Source of the DNA: a bacterium | Lineage (GTDB): Bacteria > Myxococcota_A > Bradymonadia > Bradymonadales > Bradymonadaceae | DNA: 64,000 nucleotides | NCBI GenBank assembly: GCA_030427705.1 | Contig: JAUIBR010000004.1 | Coordinates: forward strand, 62,001-126,000 | Direction: 5' to 3' | In this document: positions 53,156 to 62,152 of the stretch, one piece after another | Layout: each line of letters opens with the position of its first letter | How positions within the stretch are numbered: the first letter of the stretch is position 1 | Position numbers and translations under genes: made by a program | The notes under the pieces: model-generated | What the model was told of the DNA's origin: nothing | Database searches by the model: none | The model's input: the letters and a program-made list of their open reading frames with translations, nothing else

Positions 53156-54574
53156 ATGCGTGGTTTGTTCAAATTTCTAATGTTCATTGTGTTCGCAAGT
53201 TTGACCGCCTGCGGCTCGGATATCGAAAACGGCAATCAATTAGCCGGACAGCGTTGCTATGTGGCGGGAGATTGCGCGCAGGGATTGACTTGCTACGAGC
53301 GTCGATGTGTTCCGGATTCGGTTAGTTCGAACAACCGAGTGAACAACGCGAACAACATCAACAACATCAACAACATCAACAATCTAAACAACCTCAACAA
53401 TGTGGTGGATTTCGGATTCGATATGGAATTCGACCTGCCACCAAACTGCATGCCCGGTGAATCCGTCTGTGTGAGCTCCACGACCAGCGCATTTTGCCAG
53501 GTCACGCCGGAAGGCACGACGGAATGGATCACAGGTATCTGCCCTCCTGACACCCAGTGTCTGAACGGCCAGTGCCAAGAGGTGCTCAACAACGGCGAGT
53601 GCATTGACCGAGATGGTGACGGATTTGGGCGCAACTGCCCGCCTGGCCCGGATTGCAACGACAACGATGCTCGAATCTCGCCAGCGCAGCCAGAGAACTG
53701 CAACACGCCGTTCGACGACAATTGTAACGGTCAGGCAAACGAAGGCTGTATGCCGACGTGCTGCGGCGGTTGCGGTGACGACCAGTTCTGCAACTCAATT
53801 TGCGAATGTACGACCTACGACCCCAACTTCTGCACTGCTCAAGATCAACCATGCTTGTTTGAGCAGCAGTTCTCGAACGGCTTCATCTGCGCCAACTTTG
53901 GTGGAGGCACTCAAAACCTGCGCTGTGTCGGCATTTGCGACCGTACGCAGCCAAACCCTGCGGCGTCTTGCCCAGGAAATGTCCCGGCGATCTGCGCTTT
54001 CGGTGACGAGAACCAAGGCGTTTGCCTCTCCGAATGCGGGTTGAACGACGACCCTGACTTCTCGTGTGGACAGAGCGGTCTAGGCTGTCTTCCATACGGA
54101 GAAAGTAACGAAGGCGGAATCTGCGTCCCTTCGGATCCAATGCTCCCGGAAGGCGCTCGTTGCGACCCTGAAGAAATGTTCTTTGGATGTGCCGATGGCG
54201 CAGTTTGCGTGCAGCAAGGACAAGGCCGACGTGGAACGTGCACACAGGCGTGCCGCCCCTTTGAGTACCTGTCGCCTATGGGCGCGACTGCCACGGATTG
54301 CGACCCCGGTCGACACTGCCTGCCGTTCACGCCCAATGTCGGCGTTTGCCGCGAGGATAACAACGATTTTGAAGGTCAAGCCTGCTTCCCTGGCGGCAGC
54401 GCATGCCAGGAGGACGCGGTCGGTTGCTACCCGTCATTCCAAGGTCAAACGCAGTGCACGCGATTGTGCCGGCTCGACAACGGCGATGCGGACTGCGTCC
54501 TGTTCAATCAAGAGTGTCTGCAGTTTGATCCGCAGCAGACTGAGATCGGGTTCTGCGTCGAGCCTAACCCTTGA
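53156..54574 (+). CDS. Lipoprotein with Asn-rich repeat, MopE-like metal-binding motif and Cys-rich domains
   Basis: A 472-residue lipoprotein: lipobox LTAC (Cys19), a Cys-rich segment, then an Asn-rich tether (NNANNINNINNINNLNN, about residues 59-85) probably linking the anchor to the surface domain. At about 147-198 a MopE-type motif appears (DRDGDGFGRNC, DCNDNDARISPAQPENC, DDNCNGQANEGC), a Ca/Cu-binding element common in Myxococcota surface proteins. The remainder (about 200-472) is Cys-rich with repeated disulfide-type spacing. GGAG eight bases before the ATG at 53156 supports the start. The stop overlaps the next gene's TTG as TTGA. Confidence 0.85.
   Translation: MRGLFKFLMFIVFASLTACGSDIENGNQLAGQRCYVAGDCAQGLTCYERRCVPDSVSSNNRVNNANNINNINNINNLNNLNNVVDFGFDMEFDLPPNCMPGESVCVSSTTSAFCQVTPEGTTEWITGICPPDTQCLNGQCQEVLNNGECIDRDGDGFGRNCPPGPDCNDNDARISPAQPENCNTPFDDNCNGQANEGCMPTCCGGCGDDQFCNSICECTTYDPNFCTAQDQPCLFEQQFSNGFICANFGGGTQNLRCVGICDRTQPNPAASCPGNVPAICAFGDENQGVCLSECGLNDDPDFSCGQSGLGCLPYGESNEGGICVPSDPMLPEGARCDPEEMFFGCADGAVCVQQGQGRRGTCTQACRPFEYLSPMGATATDCDPGRHCLPFTPNVGVCREDNNDFEGQACFPGGSACQEDAVGCYPSFQGQTQCTRLCRLDNGDADCVLFNQECLQFDPQQTEIGFCVEPNP
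53342..53404 (+). repeat. 9-bp tandem repeat encoding the Asn-rich tether
   Basis: Tandem AACAACATC-type units (exact copies around 53350-53376, degenerate before and after) encode NNI/NNL triplets in the lipoprotein. Being in frame and coding, the tract may vary in length by replication slippage. Confidence 0.85.
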
Positions 54575-55620
54575 GCCAAACCTATTTCGCGTCCATATCA
54601 CCAGGATTAGAAGACGCCCTGGTACAAGAACTTCGTGAGCTTGGCGCCCGCAAAGTCGTCCCGACACGTGGTGGTGCCGAGTTCGAAAGCACCTATGCAA
54701 AGGTCTACACGATCCTAAATGGTTGTCGCTGTGCCACCCGAATCTGGCTGCGCGTCGACAACTTCAAAGCGACCAATCGTCGAGAGCTGTTTAAGAAGTC
54801 TGCTCGCACCGATTGGGCTCGCTGGCTGGGTCCAAATCATAAGCTTGAGATTCAAGCCCGAGCCAGTCGCTCACGGCTAATCCACACGGGGATCATTCAA
54901 GACACGGTAACCGAAGCGATTGCATCCCGCGTCGAGACAAATGGAGAGATTCCACAGCTGGTGATGGCGCGGATCGATGATGACCGCTGCACGCTGAGCT
55001 TGGATCTCTCGGGTGACCTCTTGTTCAAACGTGGCTGGAAGACAAACCCTGTTGCAGCGCCAATTCGCGAGACCACCGCGGCATGCCTACTTCGTTTGAT
55101 CGCACCAACCACGACTGTTGTGGACCCAACCTGTGGCAGCGGAACGTTCGTGATTGAAGCTGCCCATCTGGCCTTGGGTATTGAACCAGGTCGATTTCGT
55201 TCGTTCGCCATGGACACGTGGAGTTCGCCTCCAGATACACTCGAATTCACCGATCCGACCTCGACCACGCGTCGCTTCCTCGGATTCGACATCAATCCGG
55301 ATGCGGCTGAAGCGGCGACAGCTAACGCCAAAGCAGCCGAGGTTCCGTTCTGCACGTTTGCTCAAACAGACCTATTCGAACTGAGCCAGATCGAGGCGGA
55401 ACCTGGCCTGATGATCTTCAACCCACCGTACGGACACCGTGTCGGCGAGTCCGATGCGCCGAAACGAATGTTTGGCCATCTTCGTGAGACATTCCCAGAT
55501 TGGAGCATCGCCTGCGTTGTTCCCGCTGAGGTTGATTTGGGGCTTTCCGACGAGGCTTGTGTCACGTCCTTCTCGAATGGCGGGATCGACGTGAAATTCT
55601 GGCTTTCCCGAAATTCGTGA
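54571..55620 (+). CDS. THUMP-domain class I SAM-dependent RNA methyltransferase (RlmL-like)
   Basis: A 349-residue RNA methyltransferase of the RlmL/Trm14 type, expected to make N2-methylguanosine in rRNA or tRNA. An N-terminal ferredoxin-like plus THUMP region (about 1-165) is followed by a Rossmann methyltransferase domain with PIRETTAACLLRL, SAM motif I VVDPTCGSGTFVIEAA, LGFDINPDAAEAA and the catalytic MIFNPPYGHRVG near residue 284. It is the size of a single-domain RlmL, without the RlmK fusion. The start is TTG at 54571, overlapping the previous stop; no ATG is available in that region. Confidence 0.9.
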   Translation: MSQTYFASISPGLEDALVQELRELGARKVVPTRGGAEFESTYAKVYTILNGCRCATRIWLRVDNFKATNRRELFKKSARTDWARWLGPNHKLEIQARASRSRLIHTGIIQDTVTEAIASRVETNGEIPQLVMARIDDDRCTLSLDLSGDLLFKRGWKTNPVAAPIRETTAACLLRLIAPTTTVVDPTCGSGTFVIEAAHLALGIEPGRFRSFAMDTWSSPPDTLEFTDPTSTTRRFLGFDINPDAAEAATANAKAAEVPFCTFAQTDLFELSQIEAEPGLMIFNPPYGHRVGESDAPKRMFGHLRETFPDWSIACVVPAEVDLGLSDEACVTSFSNGGIDVKFWLSRNS

Positions 55621-55680
55621 AATCTTCCCGTGGGGTGTTATGGTTACGTCGACACGGATGTCACCAACGTCGGACACGGA

Positions 55681-57945
55681 ATGCCACGACGACTTCTTAT
55701 CCTCTTGGGGTTGCTTACGCTTTGGTCATCTCCTGCGTTTGCGCAGGAGGGCGCAGCCCTGAAGAAAGCGGGTAACGAGGTTCGGTTTCGCGTCATTCAA
55801 CGGTTCGCTCCTGCCAAACCAACCAACGACTTTCCTGCAAGGCTCGCCGAGCTCTTAGAATCCCGGCAATGGGATGAAGCCCATAACTGGCTCGCGAAAA
55901 ACGCGTTCAGTCATCCGCACGCAGACTTTCTAAAGGGATATGTCGCGTTTCGGGCTGAGGAGCCTGTGGCGGCGCAGAAGTTCTTGGGAAACGTGAAGAA
56001 CACCTTGTTGGACGACTACGCAAGGTTCTATGCGGCTCAGAACGCCTTTGCACAGGAAGACTATGCCGAGGTGCTGACGCAGGCAGCGGGAGTCAAAGAC
56101 AACCGGCTCCTCGAAGCGGAGGCGACCTGGATTATGGGTCAGTCGCTCGCCCAGCTGAAACGGTACGACGATTCGGAACGTGCATATCGAGGCCTCATCG
56201 CCAACTACCCAAGCACATCACACGCGCGAAAAGCCCGAATGGAGCTGGCGACACGATACTTCGCCCAAAAGCGATGGAATGACGCTGCACGACTATGGCT
56301 GGATGTTCGACAGCGTACGCCAATCAACACCGACGGCGTTGAAGCCCAAACTCAGCTTCAGGCGAACCTGGGACGATTCAATCCAACCCTGAAACGTCAG
56401 GCGATCACCGGGCCCAACGTGGTGCTGAATGAGTATCGCGCACGCGTGAGTGCACACCAAAGCGACCGCGTTGTTCGTGATCTTCCGAAAGCTGCGAAGA
56501 GCTGGAAGAAAGGATCAGCCGAATGGTGTGAGGCTCAATATCTGGTGGGTAGAAGCTACACCAAACTGCGTAAACACGGTGACTCCACGCCATGGTACGG
56601 CCGCGTCATCGCATCCTGTTCGAAACACAGCAGTCTCCACCGAAAAGCGCTCTATAACGGCGGCAAAGGCAAATGGAACGCCGGGGACAAAGACGGCGCG
56701 ATCGCCTGGTTCACCACGCTTTGGGAGACCTATCCGAAACACTCCTACGCGGACGATGCCTACTATTTCGCGGCGAGAATTCACCGCGAGCAGGGCAATC
56801 AAGCCACAGCAAATGCGCTCATCAAAAAACAAGTCGAGGCCTATCCAGACGGCGATATGGCTAAGGACAGCCACTGGTTGATTGTCCGGCAGATGTTTGC
56901 CGAAAAGAAATATGCCCAGGTCGTCGCATACATCGATAGCAACGACATTCAAGAGACTGACATCTATTCTAAAGGTCGCATGGCGTACTTTCGGGCGCGC
57001 GCACTTCAGCTAGCCGGCAAGAATTCTGCGGAGGCCTATGTGCAGGTCACGAAGAGCGCGCCGCTGACGTACTACGCTTTACTCGCTCTGAATCGCCTGG
57101 CGGAGATCCATAAGACAGATCGGCTCTGCGCAGCGAAACCGGAGATCTGTCAGTTTGAGGTTGTCGGTGGCGAGATCGAAGCCATACCGGCAGAGATCCA
57201 AGACCACGCCGCCTTCCAACGCGGCTATGCGCTAGTCGGATTGCACTTGGACGAGTTGGCTCGGCGCGAGTTTCGCGTCGTCCGCCCATTGGCAACCAAG
57301 CCTGAGCACCTTTGGGGAATCGCCGATCTTTTGGACCGATCTGGTGCATACCCACTGTCTCATGACATCGCACGGCGCGAGATCGAAGACTGGGAGACTG
57401 GCTACCCGGATCCCAATTCAAGACGCAAATGGGACGTGGCCTACCCTCGCCCATTCGATGAGTTTGTCACGCCATGGAGTAAGAAGCGTGCGCTCCCATC
57501 GGCTATTGCATATGCGATCATGCGCGAAGAGAGCGGTTTCTCGCCGGGAATCGAGAGCTGGGCGAATGCCCGCGGATTGATGCAGCTGATGGAGGCCACA
57601 GGCAGCCGAATGGCTAAAAAAGACGCGATGGCTTCGTTCAATGCCAATCAGTTATTTGAGCCAGAGATCGCCGTCCGTTTGGGCACCCTGTATCTGTCCG
57701 AACTTGGCGAATCGTATGGAAACCACCCGATTTTCATCATCGCTGGCTATAATGGTGGTGCCGGAAATGTGAATCGCTGGCTCAAGAATGCGAGCTCAGA
57801 CCAGGTGGATCTTTTCGTTGAGGACATCCCGTTCGGGCAGACTCGAAACTATACAAAGCGCGTGCTGCGTACGTTTTGGGTATATCAGTACCTGTCCGGA
57901 AACGTGGTCCCACGGGTGTCTTTGGACCTCCCAGAGACCAAATAA
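55681..57945 (+). CDS. Slt70-like soluble lytic murein transglycosylase
   Basis: A 754-residue periplasmic peptidoglycan-cleaving enzyme. After a signal peptide (SPAFAQE) the long N-terminal part is a TPR-like helical superhelix (to about residue 590), followed by an SLT domain (about 595-740). The SLT domain has the catalytic Glu in YAIMREESGFSPG (near residue 615), the NARGLMQLMEATG motif and AGYNGGAGNVNRWL. The TPR-plus-SLT layout matches Slt70, which makes 1,6-anhydromuropeptides, but this protein is longer. The ATG at 55681 starts the signal peptide; an upstream GTG at 55630 would add non-signal residues. It lies 60 bases after the methyltransferase gene. Confidence 0.9.
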   Translation: MPRRLLILLGLLTLWSSPAFAQEGAALKKAGNEVRFRVIQRFAPAKPTNDFPARLAELLESRQWDEAHNWLAKNAFSHPHADFLKGYVAFRAEEPVAAQKFLGNVKNTLLDDYARFYAAQNAFAQEDYAEVLTQAAGVKDNRLLEAEATWIMGQSLAQLKRYDDSERAYRGLIANYPSTSHARKARMELATRYFAQKRWNDAARLWLDVRQRTPINTDGVEAQTQLQANLGRFNPTLKRQAITGPNVVLNEYRARVSAHQSDRVVRDLPKAAKSWKKGSAEWCEAQYLVGRSYTKLRKHGDSTPWYGRVIASCSKHSSLHRKALYNGGKGKWNAGDKDGAIAWFTTLWETYPKHSYADDAYYFAARIHREQGNQATANALIKKQVEAYPDGDMAKDSHWLIVRQMFAEKKYAQVVAYIDSNDIQETDIYSKGRMAYFRARALQLAGKNSAEAYVQVTKSAPLTYYALLALNRLAEIHKTDRLCAAKPEICQFEVVGGEIEAIPAEIQDHAAFQRGYALVGLHLDELARREFRVVRPLATKPEHLWGIADLLDRSGAYPLSHDIARREIEDWETGYPDPNSRRKWDVAYPRPFDEFVTPWSKKRALPSAIAYAIMREESGFSPGIESWANARGLMQLMEATGSRMAKKDAMASFNANQLFEPEIAVRLGTLYLSELGESYGNHPIFIIAGYNGGAGNVNRWLKNASSDQVDLFVEDIPFGQTRNYTKRVLRTFWVYQYLSGNVVPRVSLDLPETK

Positions 57946-58078
57946 TCCGTCTCCGTCGAATAATTGCCGCATTTTGGGTGGTATGATAAATCCGTAAGGA
58001 AGCGAACTCTTGTGTGTTGCGCGCCAATACACATGCGGTATTCTTTGCTTTAGAAGAGTCGATTCAGAAAGGTGATCA

Positions 58079-59773
58079 ATGCTCAAACTCGTAATTGAGG
58101 ATGACGAAGGGAACAAAACCGTCGTTCCTGTCATCCGTGACGAGATCACCATAGGCCGTGAAGAAGGCAACACGATCAGGCTGACGGAACGTAATGTTTC
58201 GCGACGGCACGCTCGACTTGTGCGCGACGATGATGGAGTCCTCGTCGAGGAACTTTCCGCACGCTATGGCACCAAGATGAATGGGGACAAAATCCAAGAG
58301 AAGACCCGCTTCTCGATTGGAGATGTTGTCCTTATTGGTGACTACCGCCTCACGCTCGAGGGCGAAGGTGCCGAAGCTGAAGCGCCTAAAACAAATGGCG
58401 CAGCACCGCCTCCGGAGCCCAAGAAGTCCGGATTTGCGAACGCTCCGACACAGATCACTAAACGCGAAGATATCGAGAAACGGGCATCACAGGGGACCGA
58501 GATCCTCCCAGCCCAGCCCGCAAAGCTAGTGGTCGTCAGCAGCAACTTCGCAGGGCAAGAGTTCCCACTGAACCGAAAAGAGGTCGTCATCGGACGCGCC
58601 GACGAGTGCGATATCATCGTCGACCACCGATCCGTATCTCAGACGCACGCTAAAGTCGTGCGCGAACAAAACGGCGTCTACAAGATCGTCGACCTCAATA
58701 GCAAAAACGGCGTGAAGGTCAGTGGCGAAGAGTATCGTGCTGTGCACCTGAAACGCGGTGATGTGGTCGAGCTTGGGCACGTGAAATTCCGATTCGTCGA
58801 GCCCGGCGAGAATTACGTATTCACCCCGCAGGCCATCGACGACTCGGAGTTTGATGCCGCTCTGCCAGGCAGCAAAAACAACATGGTCGTCATCGGCGGC
58901 GCAGCTGTTGTGGGGTTGATCGTCATCGTGGCCATCATCATCGCGATGAGCAGCGGAGATGACCCTGAAACGAAAGATCCTGTCGTCACGCCACCGACCA
59001 ACAACGTTGCGGTGAATGACCCGGCCACGAACAACGAGAAACCAGCCGACGACAAAGTCGCCCTGATGATCGAAAAGGCCCAGAAACAGTTTGATGAAGG
59101 CAAAGTCGAACGCGCGATTGCGGACCTCACCACGGCACGGGACGTGTTGAGCCCAACACCGGATGAGCGTGAAGAGATCGATGCCCTCCTCTCACAGGCA
59201 CGCCGGGAACGCCCGCTTGCTAAAGATCTTGAGAACGGTCGCGACCACTTCAAAGAAAATCGATTTGTCGAAGCGCTTCGCAAATTCAAGCGCATTCCAC
59301 CGGATCCACCATCAAAGATTCACTCGATCATGATGGCCGAGGAACTTCCGCAAAAATCGATCGAACGAATCATGAAACAGGCTGCGGCAGCCAAAGAAGA
59401 AGGCGAGACCGACGAAGCGAAGCGATTGGTCACCGAAGTTCTGCTGTACGACACCGAGAACGCCGAAGCGCTCGCGATGAAGACCGAACTTGATACGGTG
59501 GCGGAAGTGAAGAAAGACCCGCCAAAGTCTTCAAACGACAAACCTCGCAAGAAGAAGAAAGGTCTCACGCCAGAAGAAATCGAGCAGCGCACAAACGACG
59601 GCCAAGCGGCACTCATCTCGGGTGACTGGAAAAAGGCAATCAGCATGTGCAAGCCAATCCGCAACGGAAAGTGCTATCGCATCATGGGCGTGGCGTACAA
59701 AAAGCTCGGCGACCAAGACAAGTCCTGCAAGTTCCTGAAACGTGCAGGAATGAACCCGCCTGATTGCCAATAG
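58079..59773 (+). CDS. Double-FHA membrane protein with a periplasmic helical tail
   Basis: A 564-residue signalling protein. FHA domain 1 spans about residues 5-95 (ITIGREEGNTIRL, RNVSRRHARL) and FHA domain 2 about 140-245 (VVIGRADECDIIV, SVSQTHAKV, LNSKNGVKV). Both retain the Gly-Arg, Ser-x-x-His and Asn-Gly phosphothreonine-binding residues. One transmembrane helix follows (about 267-290), then an Asn/Thr/Pro linker and a helical TPR-like region with Lys-rich stretches. It probably reads Ser/Thr kinase phosphorylation on the cytoplasmic side; the kinase at 32449 is a conceivable but unproven partner. A near-perfect AAGGTGAT site precedes the ATG at 58079. Confidence 0.88.
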   Translation: MLKLVIEDDEGNKTVVPVIRDEITIGREEGNTIRLTERNVSRRHARLVRDDDGVLVEELSARYGTKMNGDKIQEKTRFSIGDVVLIGDYRLTLEGEGAEAEAPKTNGAAPPPEPKKSGFANAPTQITKREDIEKRASQGTEILPAQPAKLVVVSSNFAGQEFPLNRKEVVIGRADECDIIVDHRSVSQTHAKVVREQNGVYKIVDLNSKNGVKVSGEEYRAVHLKRGDVVELGHVKFRFVEPGENYVFTPQAIDDSEFDAALPGSKNNMVVIGGAAVVGLIVIVAIIIAMSSGDDPETKDPVVTPPTNNVAVNDPATNNEKPADDKVALMIEKAQKQFDEGKVERAIADLTTARDVLSPTPDEREEIDALLSQARRERPLAKDLENGRDHFKENRFVEALRKFKRIPPDPPSKIHSIMMAEELPQKSIERIMKQAAAAKEEGETDEAKRLVTEVLLYDTENAEALAMKTELDTVAEVKKDPPKSSNDKPRKKKKGLTPEEIEQRTNDGQAALISGDWKKAISMCKPIRNGKCYRIMGVAYKKLGDQDKSCKFLKRAGMNPPDCQ

Positions 59774-59816
59774 CCTTTAAGAATCAGGTCGAATCATCGC
59801 TACCATCCACGGTGAC

Positions 59817-61436
59817 TTGAATGGCCTCAAGGCCAACCAAACCAAGTCTTTAGAACGTTTATTCAAGCGAAGAATTGGGGGCAGCCAAGCACTGACGCAG
59901 GAGTTTGCGACTCAGTTGACGCTGCTGGCGCACGACACGAACCGTATTATCGCGACGCTGGTCGATCGCGCCGGGAAAGTTCAATACGTCATGATCGGCG
60001 ACGCGGATCGCGTCTATCTACCTGATATCGGCCGCGCGCGTGCCGGTTCCACGCGACTTCGTGGTCTGCGACTGATTCGCACATTCAATGGACGTGTCGC
60101 GGAGCTTACAAGCGAAGACACGACCGACCTCCAGAAACTGCAGCTCGACGCCGTGATCTCGATTGGTGTGGGACCCGGCGGCTATCCGTCGGATACAACG
60201 TGGGCGTACATCGCCCCTGACCAACAGGGCACGACCTACCTCCAAGAGACATTTCGAAATCCATCCGAATTTGATCTGGATTTCGACCATTTCATTCGCG
60301 AGCTCGAGGCCGAGTTCCAACGAAAGGTTCAAGACACGGTCGTCACAGGCGCTGACGTTGCCCTCTTGGTCTATGTCTCCACGCCGCAGGATCGGGGATT
60401 GGACACAGAACTCGCGGAAATGCAGGAGCTCTGCCGTACTGCGGGGGTCACGATCGCGGATGTTATCGTCCAAAAACGAAGTAAGATTCACCCAAAATAC
60501 GCGGTGGGTCGCGGCAAGATCGAAGAGACCAACTTGCGGGCGCTCGAGCTCGGTGCAGATCTAGTTGTCTTTGGTCAGGATCTGACGCCTGGCCAGATGC
60601 GGGCGATCACAGACGATACTGAGTTGCGTGTCATCGATCGCACACAACTGATCTTGGACATCTTCGCGCAGCACGCCACGACCAGGGACGGAAAGCTCCA
60701 GGTCGAACTAGCCCAGTTGAAGTATAATCTGCCAAGACTTGGCATGAAAAACACGGGCATGAGCCGCCTCACGGGTGGAATCGGGGGCCGCGGTCCGGGC
60801 GAGACGAAGCTCGAGATCAACCGTCGGCGCGCGAACGACCGAATCCGTAACCTGCAGAAACAGATCAAGAAACTCTCAAGTCAGCGTAAGTTGAGACGCG
60901 GCAAACGCCAGCGCAACCAGGTACCCACCGTGGGTATCGTCGGCTACACAAACGCCGGCAAATCCACGTTATTGAATCAGCTGACGAGCTCTGAGGTTTT
61001 GAGCGAAGACAAGCTATTCGCAACGCTTAATCCGACGTCCCGTCGGCTGCGCTTCCCTGATGAGCGGGAGATCATCTTCACCGATACGGTGGGGTTCATT
61101 CACGATCTTCCTGCCGATCTAGTTGCTGCGTTCAAGGCGACGCTTGAGGAGCTCGAAGAAGCCGATGTGCTTCTACATGTCATCGATATCAGCGACCCCG
61201 ATTTTGAACGCCGGATCGAAGCTGTGCAGCGGATTCTTGGCGATCTGGAACTTGAGGAAAAACCGCAAGTGCTGGTGTTCAACAAGATGGATTTGATCGA
61301 ACTGCACGAAGCAACCGCGCTTGCGCGCCAATTCGACGCCATTCCTATCTCGGCGCTAGAGAAAGAGTCGACCCGTCCGTTGGTCGACGAGATGGAGCGT
61401 TCGCTCTTCCAGCAATCGCGGCGGGCTAGCCAGTGA
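59817..61436 (+). CDS. hflX: GTPase HflX, long form
   Basis: A 539-residue HflX-type ribosome-associated GTPase, with an extra N-terminal domain of about 180 residues as in other long HflX proteins. Features: nucleotide-binding N-domain (KYAVGRGKIEE, VFGQDLTPGQMR), GTGMSRLTGGIGGRGPGETKLE-like linker, G1 GYTNAGKSTLL near residue 377, G2 region FATLNPTSR, G3 DTVGFIHDLP, G4 NKMDL and G5 SALEKES. HflX splits stalled ribosomes. The annotated start is TTG at 59817, but in-frame conserved-looking sequence (IATIHGD) precedes it back to a stop at 59778. A ribosome-site-like AGGT sits six bases before an ATC at 59796, so the real start may be non-canonical. Confidence 0.93.
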   Translation: MNGLKANQTKSLERLFKRRIGGSQALTQEFATQLTLLAHDTNRIIATLVDRAGKVQYVMIGDADRVYLPDIGRARAGSTRLRGLRLIRTFNGRVAELTSEDTTDLQKLQLDAVISIGVGPGGYPSDTTWAYIAPDQQGTTYLQETFRNPSEFDLDFDHFIRELEAEFQRKVQDTVVTGADVALLVYVSTPQDRGLDTELAEMQELCRTAGVTIADVIVQKRSKIHPKYAVGRGKIEETNLRALELGADLVVFGQDLTPGQMRAITDDTELRVIDRTQLILDIFAQHATTRDGKLQVELAQLKYNLPRLGMKNTGMSRLTGGIGGRGPGETKLEINRRRANDRIRNLQKQIKKLSSQRKLRRGKRQRNQVPTVGIVGYTNAGKSTLLNQLTSSEVLSEDKLFATLNPTSRRLRFPDEREIIFTDTVGFIHDLPADLVAAFKATLEELEEADVLLHVIDISDPDFERRIEAVQRILGDLELEEKPQVLVFNKMDLIELHEATALARQFDAIPISALEKESTRPLVDEMERSLFQQSRRASQ

Positions 61437-62149
61437 CCCCCAAGTCCTGGACCACGTTTTTTGCGATCGTGCTGGTCCTCTTGGCGCTGGACCAATGGAC
61501 CAAATACGTGGCCAGCGAGAATCTCGCGAGTACGCGCTGGGGCCATTTTGTTGAAATCCAATCCGACGCGGATCAGTCAGTTCAATCGCTGCTCTCGAAA
61601 CGACTGCAATCGAACTCTGCGCAAGAAAGGGACCTGATCGCCAAACGCTATGTGATCGATAAAGACAATCGCAAACTGTCTGCCGGGACCATGGTGAAAG
61701 ACGGCGAACGCATCTTCGTTCGGCAACGGAAGATCACCGTCATCCCTGGCTATTTCGATTTCAGCTATACGCGAAACACGGGCGCAGCGTTTGGAATGCT
61801 GCAAGACGCTGATCCCCTTTATCGGTCAGCGCTCTTCGCATTCGTGACGATTCTTGGCATTGTATTTTATGTCCTGATCGTCCGGGGCGTTGGCGCCCGG
61901 CAACCGCTCCTGCTGACCGCGATCGCCATGCTGATGGGCGGCACGCTGGGCAACGCCATCGATCGGATCTGGCATGGTTACGTCATCGACTTCATTCTGT
62001 GGAAGTACACGGACGCCTATAAATGGCCGACGTTCAACATCGCCGATTCCGCGATTGTCTGCGGGTTTGCATTGGTGGTCATTGTCATCGTCCAAGAGAC
62101 GATCCGGGGACGCCGTCAGGCGCGTGAATACGCAGACGAAGAAGAGTAG
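61433..62149 (+). CDS. lspA: Lipoprotein signal peptidase LspA with an insertion
   Basis: A 238-residue prolipoprotein signal peptidase, the membrane aspartic protease that removes lipoprotein signal peptides. TM1 (about 6-22) contains LDQWTKY. The family motifs are YTRNTGAAFGM near residue 113-120, GNAIDRIWHGYVIDFI with the first catalytic Asp, and FNIADSAIV with the second. LspA is normally about 160-170 residues; here about 60 extra residues lie between DQWTKY and PGYFDF (about residues 30-95), on the periplasmic side. GTG at 61433 overlaps the hflX stop as GTGA. The many lipoproteins in this window would be substrates. Confidence 0.93.
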   Translation: MTPKSWTTFFAIVLVLLALDQWTKYVASENLASTRWGHFVEIQSDADQSVQSLLSKRLQSNSAQERDLIAKRYVIDKDNRKLSAGTMVKDGERIFVRQRKITVIPGYFDFSYTRNTGAAFGMLQDADPLYRSALFAFVTILGIVFYVLIVRGVGARQPLLLTAIAMLMGGTLGNAIDRIWHGYVIDFILWKYTDAYKWPTFNIADSAIVCGFALVVIVIVQETIRGRRQAREYADEEE

Positions 62150-62152
62150 CGG

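Noticed and set aside
53342-53404. CRISPR-like array
   Set aside because: Nine-base in-frame coding repeats without spacers; it encodes the Asn-rich tether.
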